From assembly GCF_042610495.1 (NCBI RefSeq), contig NZ_JBHGAP010000006.1:62001-126000 (forward strand): a DNA stretch of 64,000 nucleotides, given 5' to 3'. A model generated the notes under the pieces. That model was not told the origin of the DNA, did no database searches, and worked only from the letters and a program-made list of their open reading frames with translations. The translations under genes were made by a program, and so were the position numbers. The DNA comes from RU20A sp042610495. GTDB lineage: Bacteria > Pseudomonadota > Alphaproteobacteria > Rhizobiales > Rhizobiaceae. Below are positions 35,284 to 43,811 of this stretch, piece after piece. Positions within the stretch are counted from its first letter, which is position 1, and each line of letters starts with the position of its first letter.

Positions 35284-36273
35284 ATGCACAACCTTCTGAC
35301 CGACATTGCCGGGGTGCGCGTCGGCCACGCCACGGATCTGGCGCTGGGTTCGGGCGTGACGGCCATCGTCTTCGACCGGCCCGCGACCGCTTCGGGCAGC
35401 GTGCTCGGCGGCGCGCCGGGCGGGCGGGATACGGCACTTCTCGACCCTGCGATGACGGTGTCGGAGGTCGATGCCTTCGTGCTCTCGGGCGGGTCGGCCT
35501 TCGGGCTGGACGCGGCGGGCGGCGTGCAGGCCGGGCTTCGGGCCGACGGGCGCGGCTTTGCCGTGGGGCCGGCCCGCGTGCCGATCGTGCCGCAGGCAAT
35601 CGTCATGGACCTGCTGAACGGTGGCGACAAGGACTGGGGACTGCATTCGCCCTATCGCGACATGGGGCTTGAGGCCTACAGGAACGCGACAGCCGGCGCC
35701 TTTCAGCTCGGAACGGTCGGCGGAGGCACAGGGGCGACGACGGCGACCGTCAAGGGCGGACTGGGCTCGGCGAGCGCGCGGACCTCGAAAGGCTTCACCG
35801 TGGCGGCGATCGTCGTCGTCAACGCGCTTGGCGCACCGACGGTGGGTGACGGTCCGCATTTCTGGGCGGCGCCCTTCGAGCGCGATGGCGAATATGGCGG
35901 GCTCGGCCTGCCGCATCCGCTGCTCGAGGAACATGTCGCGCTGCGCATCAAGGGCGCGGGCCGCATTGCAACCACCATCGGCGCCGTCGTGACCGATGCG
36001 ACGCTGACCAAGGCCGAGGCGCACCGCCTGTCGCTGCTCGGCCATGACGGCATCGCCCGCGCCATCCTGCCCGCCCATCTGGGGCTCGACGGCGACACGG
36101 TCTTTGCCGCCGCGACAGGCGAAAAGGGCCGGCCGGAAATGGCCGATTTCCTCGAACTCTGCCACCTCGCCGCCAGCACCATGGCACGCGCCATCGGCCG
36201 GGGCGTGCATGCGGCCGACGCGCTGGCGGTGGACGGTGCGCAGGCGAGCTGGCGGGATCGCTGGGGCGCGTAA
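35284..36273 (+). CDS. P1-family aminopeptidase/amidase (DmpA/NylC superfamily)
   Basis: A 329-residue N-terminal-nucleophile hydrolase of the DmpA/BapA/NylC type, made as a precursor that cuts itself so that a Ser or Thr becomes the new N-terminus of the small subunit. Visible blocks are ITDVAG-like LLTDIAGVRVGHATD at the start, VLSGGSAFGLDAAGGV (about 66-81), GTVGGGTGA (about 143-151), VVVNALG (N180) and IATTIGAVVTDATLTKAEAHRL. T230 is the probable nucleophile. The residue before the scissile bond, usually Asn or Gly, is Ala here (A229), so processing deserves a look. Relatives split D-amino-acid or beta-peptides, or nylon oligomers. The natural substrate is unknown. The next gene encodes an LtrA membrane protein. 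Confidence 0.85.
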   Translation: MHNLLTDIAGVRVGHATDLALGSGVTAIVFDRPATASGSVLGGAPGGRDTALLDPAMTVSEVDAFVLSGGSAFGLDAAGGVQAGLRADGRGFAVGPARVPIVPQAIVMDLLNGGDKDWGLHSPYRDMGLEAYRNATAGAFQLGTVGGGTGATTATVKGGLGSASARTSKGFTVAAIVVVNALGAPTVGDGPHFWAAPFERDGEYGGLGLPHPLLEEHVALRIKGAGRIATTIGAVVTDATLTKAEAHRLSLLGHDGIARAILPAHLGLDGDTVFAAATGEKGRPEMADFLELCHLAASTMARAIGRGVHAADALAVDGAQASWRDRWGA

Positions 36274-36295
36274 GGGGCCGGACGTCGGCGTACCC

Positions 36296-36390
36296 CACCT
36301 CATCTGCCTGCCGGCATCTTCTTTCCAAGGGGAGAAGAGATCTGAAAGCAGCCCTCGCAGAGAAGGTGGCCGGAAGGGTCGTATGAGGGG
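36296..36390. repeat. Rhizobial palindromic repeat (C family), diverged copy
   Basis: The block CCTCATCTGCCTGCCGGCAT is followed by CTTCTTTCCAAGGGGAGAAGA, a damaged version of the C-family stem, and the inverted tail TATGAGGGGG near 36381-36390. It lies in the 183-bp gap before the LtrA gene. Confidence 0.6.
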
Positions 36391-36456
36391 GACGCGCCGA
36401 CGGAACCCTTTGGCGGCTCGCGCGTTGCTGCGCCATCACGCGGGGGACATCACGCC

Positions 36457-37671
36457 TTGGATAGCGACAGCGAACGGATGCCGGCACCGGGCGAAGGCCT
36501 GTTGCGGCGCGACGACCAGAAATCCTCCAAGGCGAGCTTTCCCGAACTCTTCTTCGACCTCGTTTTTGTTTTCGCGTTGATCCAGTTGTCGGAAACGCTG
36601 GTCGAGGACTTCTCCTTCGGCATCGCGGCGGAAGCGCTGCTGTTCATCTTCGCGCTCTGGTCGCTCTGGATCCAGACGACCTGGGTGACGAACATCCTGA
36701 ACGCCGAGCACGAAAGCGTGCGCCTGCTGCTCTTTGCGCTCATGCTCTGCGGCATCCTGATGGCAATCGCGCTGCCGGATGCCTTCGGCGAAAAGGGCCT
36801 GCTCTTCGCCGGTGCTTACGTCGCCTTGCAGATGACACGCTCCCTCTTCGCGCTCTTCGCCCTGCGGCGCGCCGGCAGCGAGCAGGCCGGCATCTTCACC
36901 CGCATCACGATCTGGACGGCGGGCAGTTCCGCGCTGTGGCTGGCCGGCGGCCTGGCCGAGGGCGAAACGCGCATCCTCCTCTGGGCGATCGCGCTTGTCG
37001 CCGAATATCTGGCGCCGATCGTGCGCTACCGGCTGCCGGGTCTCGGCTGCGGGGCGAACGAAGAGACGGACATCAATGGCGAGCATCTGGCCGAACGCGC
37101 CGCGCTCTTCGTCATCATCGCGCTCGGCGAAACCATCCTCACCACCGGCAAGAACGCATCGGAACGCTTCGACGACGCCACGACGCTGCCGGTGCTCGTC
37201 TGCGCTTTCCTGAACACCGTGCTGATGTGGTGGCTCTATTTCCATGACGGCCAGCAACAGGCCGCCGACAAGGCAGAAGAGGCGGAGGCCGCCGAGACGG
37301 CACGGGAAAAGCCCGTGAGCACGGTGCGCACGCTCTTTGCCTACACGCATCTGCCGATCGTGGCGGGCATCATCCTGACGGCGGTGGGCGAGGATTTCGC
37401 GCTCTCGCACCCGCATGCGCTGACGCCGATGCAGGCAGCGGCGATCCTTGCCGGCCCCGCGATCTTCCTCATCGGTGTGGGCTGGATGAAGATTTCGGCC
37501 GGTGCGGCGCTGCCCTATTCGCATGCGGCGGGGCTCGCTCTCCTGGCCGTCGGCGGCGGGGCCGTGTCGCTCGCCAGCCATATGGGATTGCAGTTCTACG
37601 CAACGGCCGTGCTGCTTGGCGTGTGCGTGTGGGAATATGTTGCGCTCGCCCGTGCGCGTCGGGTGGCGTGA
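36457..37671 (+). CDS. Low-temperature-requirement A (LtrA) family membrane protein
   Basis: A protein of 404 residues with about ten to eleven hydrophobic segments. The hallmark N-terminal motif is FPELFFDLVFVFALIQLSETL (about 29-49), with the conserved acidic residues of LtrA. HLAERAALFVIIALGETILTTG (about 209-230) is the second conserved block. Named from a Listeria cold-growth gene, the family's function in proteobacteria is not known. Start choice is open: TTG at 36457 has GGGGGA upstream, while ATG at 36478 has no clear ribosome site. It is the only plus-strand gene between the P1 peptidase and the opposing glycerate kinase. Confidence 0.85.
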   Translation: MDSDSERMPAPGEGLLRRDDQKSSKASFPELFFDLVFVFALIQLSETLVEDFSFGIAAEALLFIFALWSLWIQTTWVTNILNAEHESVRLLLFALMLCGILMAIALPDAFGEKGLLFAGAYVALQMTRSLFALFALRRAGSEQAGIFTRITIWTAGSSALWLAGGLAEGETRILLWAIALVAEYLAPIVRYRLPGLGCGANEETDINGEHLAERAALFVIIALGETILTTGKNASERFDDATTLPVLVCAFLNTVLMWWLYFHDGQQQAADKAEEAEAAETAREKPVSTVRTLFAYTHLPIVAGIILTAVGEDFALSHPHALTPMQAAAILAGPAIFLIGVGWMKISAGAALPYSHAAGLALLAVGGGAVSLASHMGLQFYATAVLLGVCVWEYVALARARRVA

Positions 37672-37714
37672 GTTCAGGCCGGCAGGCGGCTGAGGGGCAA
37701 GGGCCGAACCCGCC

Positions 37715-38989
37715 TCACGCCGGCGGCAGGATCAGGATCGCCCTGAAGTCATTCACATTGGTGAGCGTCGGGCCAGTGACGACCTGGGCGCCGATGGCGG
37801 CGAAGACGCTGTGGGCGTCGTTGCGCGCCAGGGCCTCGGCGGCATCGATACCGGCGGCGCGGACGCGGGCGAGCGTCGAGGGGCCGATCACGGCGCCGGC
37901 CACCTCGGCTGCGCCATCCACGCCATCCGTATCGCAGGCAAGCGCGTGAATGCCCGCGGCGCCATCGAGCGCCAGGGCAAGCGCGAGGCAGAATTCGGCA
38001 TTCGGACCACCGATGCCGTCGCCACGGCGCGTCACGGTCAGTTCGCCGCCGGAGAGCAGGAGGACCGGGGCATCGCCGGGTGTGAGCGTCCGGCGGATGG
38101 CGCGGGCTTCTTCGGCCTGGGCAACGGCGACGTCGCGAGCCTCGCCTTCGATGGCATCGCCGAGCAGGCGGACGCTGCAGCCGGCGGACCGCGCAAGATC
38201 GGCGGCGGCGTCGAGCGACTGGCGCGGCGCGGCGACGATGACGTTTTCGACCCGCGACAGGCGCGGATCGCCGGGCGGCACGACACCGGTGGGGCCCGAC
38301 AGGACGGCGCGGACGGCCTGGGGCACCGGCACGGCATAACGCGCGAGAATGGCCAGCGCATCGGCCGGCGTCGAGGCATCGCCAACAGTCGGGCCGGAGC
38401 CGATGAAGGCGGGATCGTCGCCCGGTACGTCCGAGATCATCAGCGTCAGCATGCGCGCCGGGAAGGCGGCGGCCGCAAGCTGCCCGCCCTTCACGCGGCT
38501 TAAATGCTTGCGCACCGTGTTCATGCGGTCGATGGGCGCGCCGGAGGCAAGAAGGGCTGCATTGACCGCCTGCTTGTCGGCAAGCGTCAGCCCTTCGGCC
38601 GGCTGCACCAGCAGGGCGGAGGCGCCGCCGGAAATCAGCGCCAGCACAAAATCATCTTCGCCCAGCGTCTTGAGGAGCGCGAGCATGCGGGCCGTTACCG
38701 CAAGCCCCGCCGCATCCGGCACCGGATGGGCGGCCTCGACGATCTCGATGCCCCGGCAGGGGCGCGCGTAGCCATAGCGGGTGATGACGAGGCCCTCGCA
38801 CGGGCCCCAGGCGGCCTCCACGGCTTCGGCCATGCGGGCGCTGGCCTTGCCGGCCCCGACGACGACCAGACGGCCCGGCGGCTTTTCCGGCAGGAAGGCC
38901 GCCAGCGCGCGCATGGGATCGGCCACCGCCACCGCGCGGTCGAAGAGACCGCTGAGGAAAGCCCGGGGATCGCCAAGGGGGCCGGTCAT
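37715..38989 (-). CDS. Glycerate 2-kinase (GckA/TtuD, MOFRL family)
   Basis: A 424-residue class II glycerate kinase that phosphorylates D-glycerate at C2 to 2-phosphoglycerate, feeding hydroxypyruvate, tartrate or serine-cycle carbon into glycolysis. Signs are VVVGAGKASARMAEA (about 43-57), LALISGGASALL (about 113-124), ISDVPGDDPAFIGSGPT and the C-terminal MOFRL domain (LLSGGELTVT...GIGGPNAEFCLALA, ACDTDGVDG). The ATG at 38989 lies 16 bases after the upstream acuI stop, so the two genes are one transcript. No strong ribosome site is seen, and coupling to acuI is likely. Confidence 0.92.
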   Translation of the reverse strand: MTGPLGDPRAFLSGLFDRAVAVADPMRALAAFLPEKPPGRLVVVGAGKASARMAEAVEAAWGPCEGLVITRYGYARPCRGIEIVEAAHPVPDAAGLAVTARMLALLKTLGEDDFVLALISGGASALLVQPAEGLTLADKQAVNAALLASGAPIDRMNTVRKHLSRVKGGQLAAAAFPARMLTLMISDVPGDDPAFIGSGPTVGDASTPADALAILARYAVPVPQAVRAVLSGPTGVVPPGDPRLSRVENVIVAAPRQSLDAAADLARSAGCSVRLLGDAIEGEARDVAVAQAEEARAIRRTLTPGDAPVLLLSGGELTVTRRGDGIGGPNAEFCLALALALDGAAGIHALACDTDGVDGAAEVAGAVIGPSTLARVRAAGIDAAEALARNDAHSVFAAIGAQVVTGPTLTNVNDFRAILILPPA

Positions 38990-39005
38990 CGGCAGGCGGG
39001 CCGGA

Positions 39006-40001
39006 TCAGGCGGTGACGTCGATGACGACGCGGCCGCGCACCGTGCCGGCCATGATGGCATCGGCAAGGCCGAGAATGTCGCTCATGGGCCGCACCTCCG
39101 TCATGGCGTCCAGCAGGGCGGGGTCGAGGCTTTCGGCAAGCAGCGCCCAGGCGGCGGCACGCTTCTCGTGGCTCGCCATGACGGAATCGATGCCGATCAG
39201 CGCCACGCCGCGCAGGATATGCGGCATGACGGTGGCCGGAAGATCCGCGCCGCCGGCAAGGCCGCAGGCCGCCACAGCACCATCGCGCACGGTCTGGGCA
39301 AGCACATTGGCGAGCGTGGTGGAGCCGACGCTGTCGATGGCGCCCGTCCAGCGCTCCTTCTGCAGCGGCCCGCCCTTTTCGGCAAGGGCGGCGCGCTCCA
39401 CGAAGCCGGTGGCGCCGAGGCGCTGCAGATAGTCATGGGTATCCGGCCGGCCGGTCGCGGCCGTCACGCGGTAGCCGCGCCGCGCCAGAAGCGCGACCGA
39501 GACCGAGCCGACACCGCCGGCCGCCCCCGTCACCAGCACCTCGCCGTCGCCCGGCTGAATGCGCCCCCAGCGCTCCAGCGCCACGACGGAAAGGGCGGCC
39601 GTATAGCCGGCCGTGCCGATCGCCATGGCCTGTTTCAGCGAGAAGGCCGCGGGCAGGCGCGTCAGCCATTCGGCCTTGACGCGCTGGTAGCGCGTGTAGC
39701 CGCCGCCGGTGGTTTCCGACATGCCCCAGCCATTGACGATCACGGCATCGCCGGGCTTGAAGGCCGGGTCCTTCGATTCCAGCACCGTGCCGGCGAGATC
39801 GGCCCCGGCAATCATCGGCAGGCGCCGGGCGATGCGGCCGCTGCCCGTCACGTTCAGCCCGTCCTTGTAGTTCAGCGTGGAATAGGCGACCTGGACCAGC
39901 ACCTCATGGTCCGGCAAATCGGCCAGCGTGATCGCCTTCACGGCGCCCTGCGGCTTGCCATCCACCTCGTCGATCACCACCGCCTTGAACGTCTCGCTCA
40001 T
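39006..40001 (-). CDS. acuI: Acrylyl-CoA reductase (NADPH), AcuI/YhdH-type
   Basis: A 331-residue medium-chain dehydrogenase of the YhdH/AcuI group without the catalytic zinc site. N-terminal FKAVVIDEVDG and YSTLNYKDGLNVTGSG are diagnostic; NADPH binding is through VLVTGAAGGVGSVSVALLA (about 152-170). AcuI reduces toxic acryloyl-CoA to propionyl-CoA in DMSP and 3-hydroxypropionate metabolism, which would supply the PccA/PccB/mutase route encoded at 19-27 kb. The ATG at 40001 (MSETFKAVV) is the family start. It is followed by the glycerate kinase gene in one operon. Confidence 0.9.
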   Translation of the reverse strand: MSETFKAVVIDEVDGKPQGAVKAITLADLPDHEVLVQVAYSTLNYKDGLNVTGSGRIARRLPMIAGADLAGTVLESKDPAFKPGDAVIVNGWGMSETTGGGYTRYQRVKAEWLTRLPAAFSLKQAMAIGTAGYTAALSVVALERWGRIQPGDGEVLVTGAAGGVGSVSVALLARRGYRVTAATGRPDTHDYLQRLGATGFVERAALAEKGGPLQKERWTGAIDSVGSTTLANVLAQTVRDGAVAACGLAGGADLPATVMPHILRGVALIGIDSVMASHEKRAAAWALLAESLDPALLDAMTEVRPMSDILGLADAIMAGTVRGRVVIDVTA

Positions 40002-40324
40002 GTCTCGTCTCCCGAAGCCGTCTTTGCCGCGGACCATGCCACCAGCCGACCCCGATGGCCACCCCTTCGGAAGGCGAATGCCGGCCCGCCGCAGCCCCCT
40101 GCCCAAATCCTGGGCATGCACTTTTTCATGGCGTGTAAACCATGCAGACCAGATATGCGTGTGTCCCTCTGGCCTTTTGCCCAAGGATGCGGCAGAGGAG
40201 AGCCGCATCACGGCATATTGCGGCCTGCGCAGGGACAGAGGTCCCCGGTGCGCTGATCAAACACTCGCCGCCCGTGAACAATGCCCGGCCATACCGCCCG
40301 GCAAAGCAAACTGGAGCACTCCTC

Positions 40325-40447
40325 ATGTCGACGCAGCGCGAATCTGCGAACTCCCGCGAAGGCTCGTTCATCAGCCGTATCGTGGACGCTTTCCTGATGG
40401 TTCAGGTCCGTAACACCGGAAGCACCCCCGCCCGCCAGCCCCGCTGA
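40325..40447 (+). CDS. Small basic protein, unknown function
   Basis: A 40-codon open frame beginning MSTQRESANSREGS and ending GSTPARQPR, with a central amphipathic helix (FISRIVDAFLMVQVRN). GGAG lies upstream and an 11-bp hairpin with a GAAG loop (40491-40516) downstream, so it has the build of a free-standing small gene. I do not recognise it. It is divergent from acuI. Confidence 0.45.
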   Translation: MSTQRESANSREGSFISRIVDAFLMVQVRNTGSTPARQPR

Positions 40448-40490
40448 CGCGCTGACCAAGCCCCCTCGCGATACACAGTGATGATCATCG

Positions 40491-40516
40491 GCCGCGTGTT
40501 CGAAGGAACGCGCGGC
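40491..40516 (+). terminator. Hairpin after small gene
   Basis: GCCGCG-T-GTTC (40491-40501) pairs with GAAC-G-CGCGGC (40506-40516) through one T-G wobble, with the loop GAAG. No T-run follows, so it is either a weak terminator or an RNA-stabilising stem. Confidence 0.45.
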
Positions 40517-40598
40517 GGGTGTCGTTGAACACGCCAATTTTCCTGCGGTGCCAGGCGGGCTTGACCGGTCCATGGGGCAGCCTTCGTGGTTGAGGCGC

Positions 40599-40833
40599 GG
40601 ATCCTCGGGTCGAGCCCGGGGATGGCGGCGGGTGGCTTGATCGGTTACCCGACCCCTGCCCTGCAATGTCTCTCGTCGAGTGGATGCCAAGGGCGGAGCG
40701 TCGCTTCCTTCAGGGCACGGACACATCCCTCTGACCGGCCTGAATCGGTCGCGCGATTTTCTCCTCGCTCCGTCATGCTCGGCCGTGAGCCGAGCATCCA
40801 CGCGGCCCTCCGCGACCGGGATGAGAATGACGG
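40599..40833. repeat. Two diverged A-family repeat copies in gene-free stretch
   Basis: A half-copy at 40599-40630 (GGATCCTCGGGTCGAGCCCG, then GGGATGGCGG) and a compact copy at 40768-40833 (CTCCGTCATGCTCGG, CCGAGCATCCA, then GAATGACGG). The 478-bp interval 40448-40925 contains these repeats and no convincing gene. Confidence 0.6.
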
Positions 40834-40925
40834 CGTGGAGGCGATCGATTCTTTCTCAGCACGATTGGTGTCGTGCAGGGAGGTGAGGTCGCTTTTATCA
40901 ACGTCCCACCGGATCTGCCCGCCCT

Positions 40926-42365
40926 TCAGGCTGGCGTCTCGCCGGCGGTCCTCATCGCTGCGGGCGGAAAGCGGACGGCGACTTTCAGGCCGCGCCCCTC
41001 GCGGCCTTGCCGGGCCGCGCCGTCTTCCAGCGTGACGGTGGCTGTGTGAAGCATGGCGATTTCCTCGACGATCGGCAGGCCGAGACCGGAGCCGAAAGCC
41101 TTTTCGCGTTCGCCGCGCACGAAGCGGCGCATCACGTCGGCCCGCCGCTCGGGCGCGATGCCGGGACCGTCATCGGTGACGGACAAAAGGACGGCGCCCT
41201 CTTCCTGCGTGACCCGCACCGTGACCTCGGCCCCCTGCCCGGCATAGGCGATGGCGTTTTCCACGAGGTTCTTGACGAGCTCGCTGATCAGCAGCGGCTC
41301 GCCGGCGATGCGGGCGCTGCCCTCCCCTTCGAAACCGAGATCGATGCCAGCGGCGGCAGCGGCGGGAACGTGATCGGCCGTGACATCCTGGGCGAGGCGC
41401 AGGAGATCGAGATCGGCGGGTGCGCCTGCCTCGCCCGACGTGGCGCCATTCAGCCTGGCAAGGGTGAGAAACTGGGCCAGCACGCGCTCGGCCCGCGCCA
41501 CGGCCGCATCGCTCTTGGCAGCGGCCTCGCGCGCCTCCTCCAGCGTGGAAGCGCGCGTGACAAGCGCGAGCTGGGTGCGGATGACGGCAAGGGGCGTGCG
41601 CAGCTGGTGACTGGCATTGCCGGTGAAATGGCGCAACGCCTCCAGCGCGGTCGAGAGCCGCACCATGAAGGAATTGACGGTTTCGACCAGCCCTTCCACC
41701 TCGCGCGGCACCTCCTCGCGGATCGGCTGGAGATCATCCGGATTGCGCTCGGCAATCGCGGCGCCGAGACGGTTCAGCGGGCGTAGCGAGATGGTGACGG
41801 CGATCCAGACGATGATGGCGGCGCCGCCGATCATGACAAGAAGGCGGGCAGCGGAGCGCAGGAGGATGGCCTCAGCGAGCTGGCGCCGGGCAATGGTGGT
41901 TTCAGCGACCGTGACCACGAAGGGAACGGAGGAAATGCCCGTGGAGGCCGAGCGCTGCAGCGCGCCGACACGGATCGGCTCGCCTCGGAAGGTCGCGTCC
42001 GCAAAGGCGGTCGCCTGCCCTGGCTTGCCGGCGACGACGGGCAGCGCCTGGTAGCCGGTGATGAAGGTGCCGGGCGGGCCATCGACGCGGTAGAAGACGC
42101 GGTCCTGCGCGGCCGAGGTCAGCATCTCCAGCGCGACATAGGGAATATCGACCTCGAGCGACCCATCCTCCGCCACCACGACACGCTCGGCGATCGCCAG
42201 CGCGGAGCCGGCCAGCACGCGGTCGGAGACCGTATTGGCCGTGTTGACGGCCTCCTGCCAGGTATCGACAAGCGCCACCATGCCGATGATGGCGGTGGCG
42301 ATGAGGAGCCAGCCGAGCAGGCGGCGGCGCAGCGACCGGCGAAGCGAGAAAAGGGCGAGCGTCAT
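40926..42365 (-). CDS. tctE: Two-component sensor histidine kinase (TctE-like)
   Basis: A 479-residue membrane histidine kinase. Helix 1 is at about 15-34 and helix 2 at about 172-192; between them is a TctE-type periplasmic sensor (about 35-170; EVDIPYVALEMLTSAAQDRVFYRV, ALPVVAGKPG). HAMP-like segment, then the phosphoacceptor H in TGNASHQLRTPLAVI (about residue 253), N-box VKNLVENAIAYA, G1 DDGPGIAPE and G2 GSGLGLPIVEE. TctE kinases respond to tricarboxylates and work with TctD. Its ATG overlaps the tctD stop (ATGA). The probable target transporter tctCBA lies 5-8 kb away on the same strand. Confidence 0.9.
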   Translation of the reverse strand: MTLALFSLRRSLRRRLLGWLLIATAIIGMVALVDTWQEAVNTANTVSDRVLAGSALAIAERVVVAEDGSLEVDIPYVALEMLTSAAQDRVFYRVDGPPGTFITGYQALPVVAGKPGQATAFADATFRGEPIRVGALQRSASTGISSVPFVVTVAETTIARRQLAEAILLRSAARLLVMIGGAAIIVWIAVTISLRPLNRLGAAIAERNPDDLQPIREEVPREVEGLVETVNSFMVRLSTALEALRHFTGNASHQLRTPLAVIRTQLALVTRASTLEEAREAAAKSDAAVARAERVLAQFLTLARLNGATSGEAGAPADLDLLRLAQDVTADHVPAAAAAGIDLGFEGEGSARIAGEPLLISELVKNLVENAIAYAGQGAEVTVRVTQEEGAVLLSVTDDGPGIAPERRADVMRRFVRGEREKAFGSGLGLPIVEEIAMLHTATVTLEDGAARQGREGRGLKVAVRFPPAAMRTAGETPA

Positions 42366-43060
42366 GCGGGCGCGACACCCTCGCCATCCGCCTCCGGCAG
42401 CCTGTCGAGGTAATAGCCGATGCCGCGCGCGGTCTTCACCGTCAGCCCGTGTGGCGCAAGGCGCCGGCGCAGGCGGCTGACATATTGCTCGATCGCATTG
42501 GCGCTCAGATCCTCGTCAAAGCCCGTCAGCGACTGCATGATCGCCTCCTTCGCCACCACCTTGCCGGCGCGCAGGAACAGCGTTTCGAGCAGCGCGACCT
42601 CGCGGGCGGGGATATCGACGGGCTGGCCGCCGACCGTGAAGCTGCGCGAGGTCAGATCCAGCGTGACCTTGCCGAAGGAGACCGAGGAGGTGCGGTGACC
42701 GGCCTGCCGGCGCAGCAGCACGCGGATGCGCGCTTCCAGCTCGCCGACATCGAAGGGCTTGGTGAGATAATCGTCGGCGCCGAGATCGAGCCCGCGAATG
42801 CGCTCTTCCGGCGCGCCGCGCGCGGTGAGGATCAGCACCGCCGTGCGGTTCTGCCGGGCGCGGATGGCCTTGAGCACATCGAGCCCGTCCACCTCCGGCA
42901 GGTTGAGATCGAGCACGACGAGATCGAAGCTCTCGGTGGAAATCGCCGCCAGCGCGGAAGCGCCGTCCGCCACCCGGTCCAGCGCATAGCCGCTGCCCCG
43001 CAGAAGGACCATCAACCCTTCCGCCAGCGCCTCATTGTCCTCCACCAGCAAAAGCCGCAC
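42362..43060 (-). CDS. tctD: OmpR-family response regulator (TctD-like)
   Basis: A 232-residue response regulator with receiver domain (about 1-115) and OmpR/PhoB winged helix (about 130-222). The acceptor is D51 in VVLDLNLPEVDG, with D8 of the acidic pair in LLLVEDNEAL and K in YLTKPFDVGEL. The DNA-binding part has AREVALLETLF and IEQYVSRLRRRL. The GTG at 43060 gives the standard (M)RLLLVEDN start with GGAG about ten bases upstream; an ATG at 43081 would add seven residues. It is the first gene of the tctDE operon. Divergent from it, beyond 1.1 kb of toxin-antitoxin remnants, is a periplasmic binding protein gene. Confidence 0.9.
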   Translation of the reverse strand: MRLLLVEDNEALAEGLMVLLRGSGYALDRVADGASALAAISTESFDLVVLDLNLPEVDGLDVLKAIRARQNRTAVLILTARGAPEERIRGLDLGADDYLTKPFDVGELEARIRVLLRRQAGHRTSSVSFGKVTLDLTSRSFTVGGQPVDIPAREVALLETLFLRAGKVVAKEAIMQSLTGFDEDLSANAIEQYVSRLRRRLAPHGLTVKTARGIGYYLDRLPEADGEGVAPA

Positions 43061-43180
43061 GCGTACTGCACTCCATCCCAAGCGTTTAGCCTATATGAGG
43101 GGCTTGGCGGTGACCAGAGCGGTCAAGAAAGGACGACATCGTTCCGCGCGGGTGGCCGCTCACATGCCTTTGTAGGCGAA

Positions 43181-43195
43181 CATATATGGGATATG
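43181..43195 (+). promoter_or_regulatory. Candidate antitoxin operator
   Basis: CATAT (43181-43185) and ATATG (43191-43195) form an inverted repeat around ATGGG, 23 bases before the antitoxin ATG at 43218 and just upstream of its GGAGG ribosome site. It is likely an autoregulatory site. The arms are short. Confidence 0.4.
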
Positions 43196-43217
43196 CTCTG
43201 CACTTGGAGGCCTCGTG

Positions 43218-43463
43218 ATGCTGAAACGCAAGGTCAATAGCGGTTCACCCAACCCTTCGGCTGATCGCAACGAGAAGCCGGTCGATGTGCTCGCGGCCTA
43301 TTCCCGGGGTCTGCTGTCGCGTCGGGAAACATTGCAGCAAACGGGATTGCGCGATAGCGCAGACCTTCTTGTCGCGCTCGGCGACGCCGGCCTGCCGCTT
43401 CTTCCTTCCGGTGATATAGACAGCCAGGCCGCGACGTTCGCACGGCTTTGGAACATGGGATGA
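43218..43463 (+). CDS. Orphan antitoxin of a PIN-type toxin-antitoxin pair
   Basis: An 81-residue protein with the central signature PVDVLAAYSRGLLSRRETLQQTGLRDSADLLVALGDAG, a short helical module (activity-sensing helix-turn-helix style) seen in small antitoxins that accompany PIN/DUF3368 toxins. The ATG at 43218 has GGAGG eight bases upstream. Its stop overlaps by ATGA the start of a toxin frame that is cut short after 14 recognisable residues, so this antitoxin has lost its partner. The family assignment is by resemblance only. Confidence 0.6.
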   Translation: MLKRKVNSGSPNPSADRNEKPVDVLAAYSRGLLSRRETLQQTGLRDSADLLVALGDAGLPLLPSGDIDSQAATFARLWNMG

Positions 43464-43573
43464 AGCGTTGCACGCTCGTCCTGCCGGATGCCGGGCCTAT
43501 CCGTCGTCCTCGAATTCGTCCTCAACAGGCAGACCCGGCGGCCGTTCGCGACCGTGACGGATGGAGAGGATGA
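43460..43573 (+). pseudogene. Truncated PIN-domain toxin remnant
   Basis: The frame starts at the ATGA overlap with the antitoxin and reads MKRCTLVLPDAGPI, which is the canonical first strand and active-site aspartate (D10) of PIN/DUF3368 toxins, normally followed by about 130-150 more residues. Here the next codons are the reverse complement of the 3' end of the opposing ParE-like gene and the frame stops after 37 residues. The break lies at about 43500. A deletion or insertion junction between two TA modules is the simplest reading. Confidence 0.7.
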
Positions 43574-43811
43574 GAATTTCGGTCGGCCGCTGGCGGTAAT
43601 CGATCAGATAGGCACCCATCACCAGACGATGAATGCCGGGATAGGGAAGATCAGGCGACAGGTGACCGAGCGCTGGAAAGCGCTCCAGACGAGCACGCAG
43701 GCGCTTGAGATCATCGAGAAAAGCACGTGCCGCAAGCGGTTAGCGGTCCTTGAGATAAGCAGCTTCCTGCCGCACATAGGCCGTGGCCGCCGGCGACAGC
43801 GTGACTTTCAC
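43497..43811 (-). pseudogene. ParE/RelE-like toxin with in-frame stop
   Basis: The frame starts with GTG at 43811, overlapping the antitoxin stop (GTGA). It would give a 104-residue ParE-family toxin: VKVTLSPAATAYVRQEAAYL, then FLDDLKRLRARLERFPALG, YPGIHRLVMGAYLIDY and ILSIRHGRERPP, the usual C-terminal strand and arginine motif. Codon 24 is TAA (43740-43742) between AYLKDR and PLAARAF. No ATG closely follows that restores the protein. Everything else is intact, so a single nonsense change has probably silenced the toxin. Confidence 0.8.
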
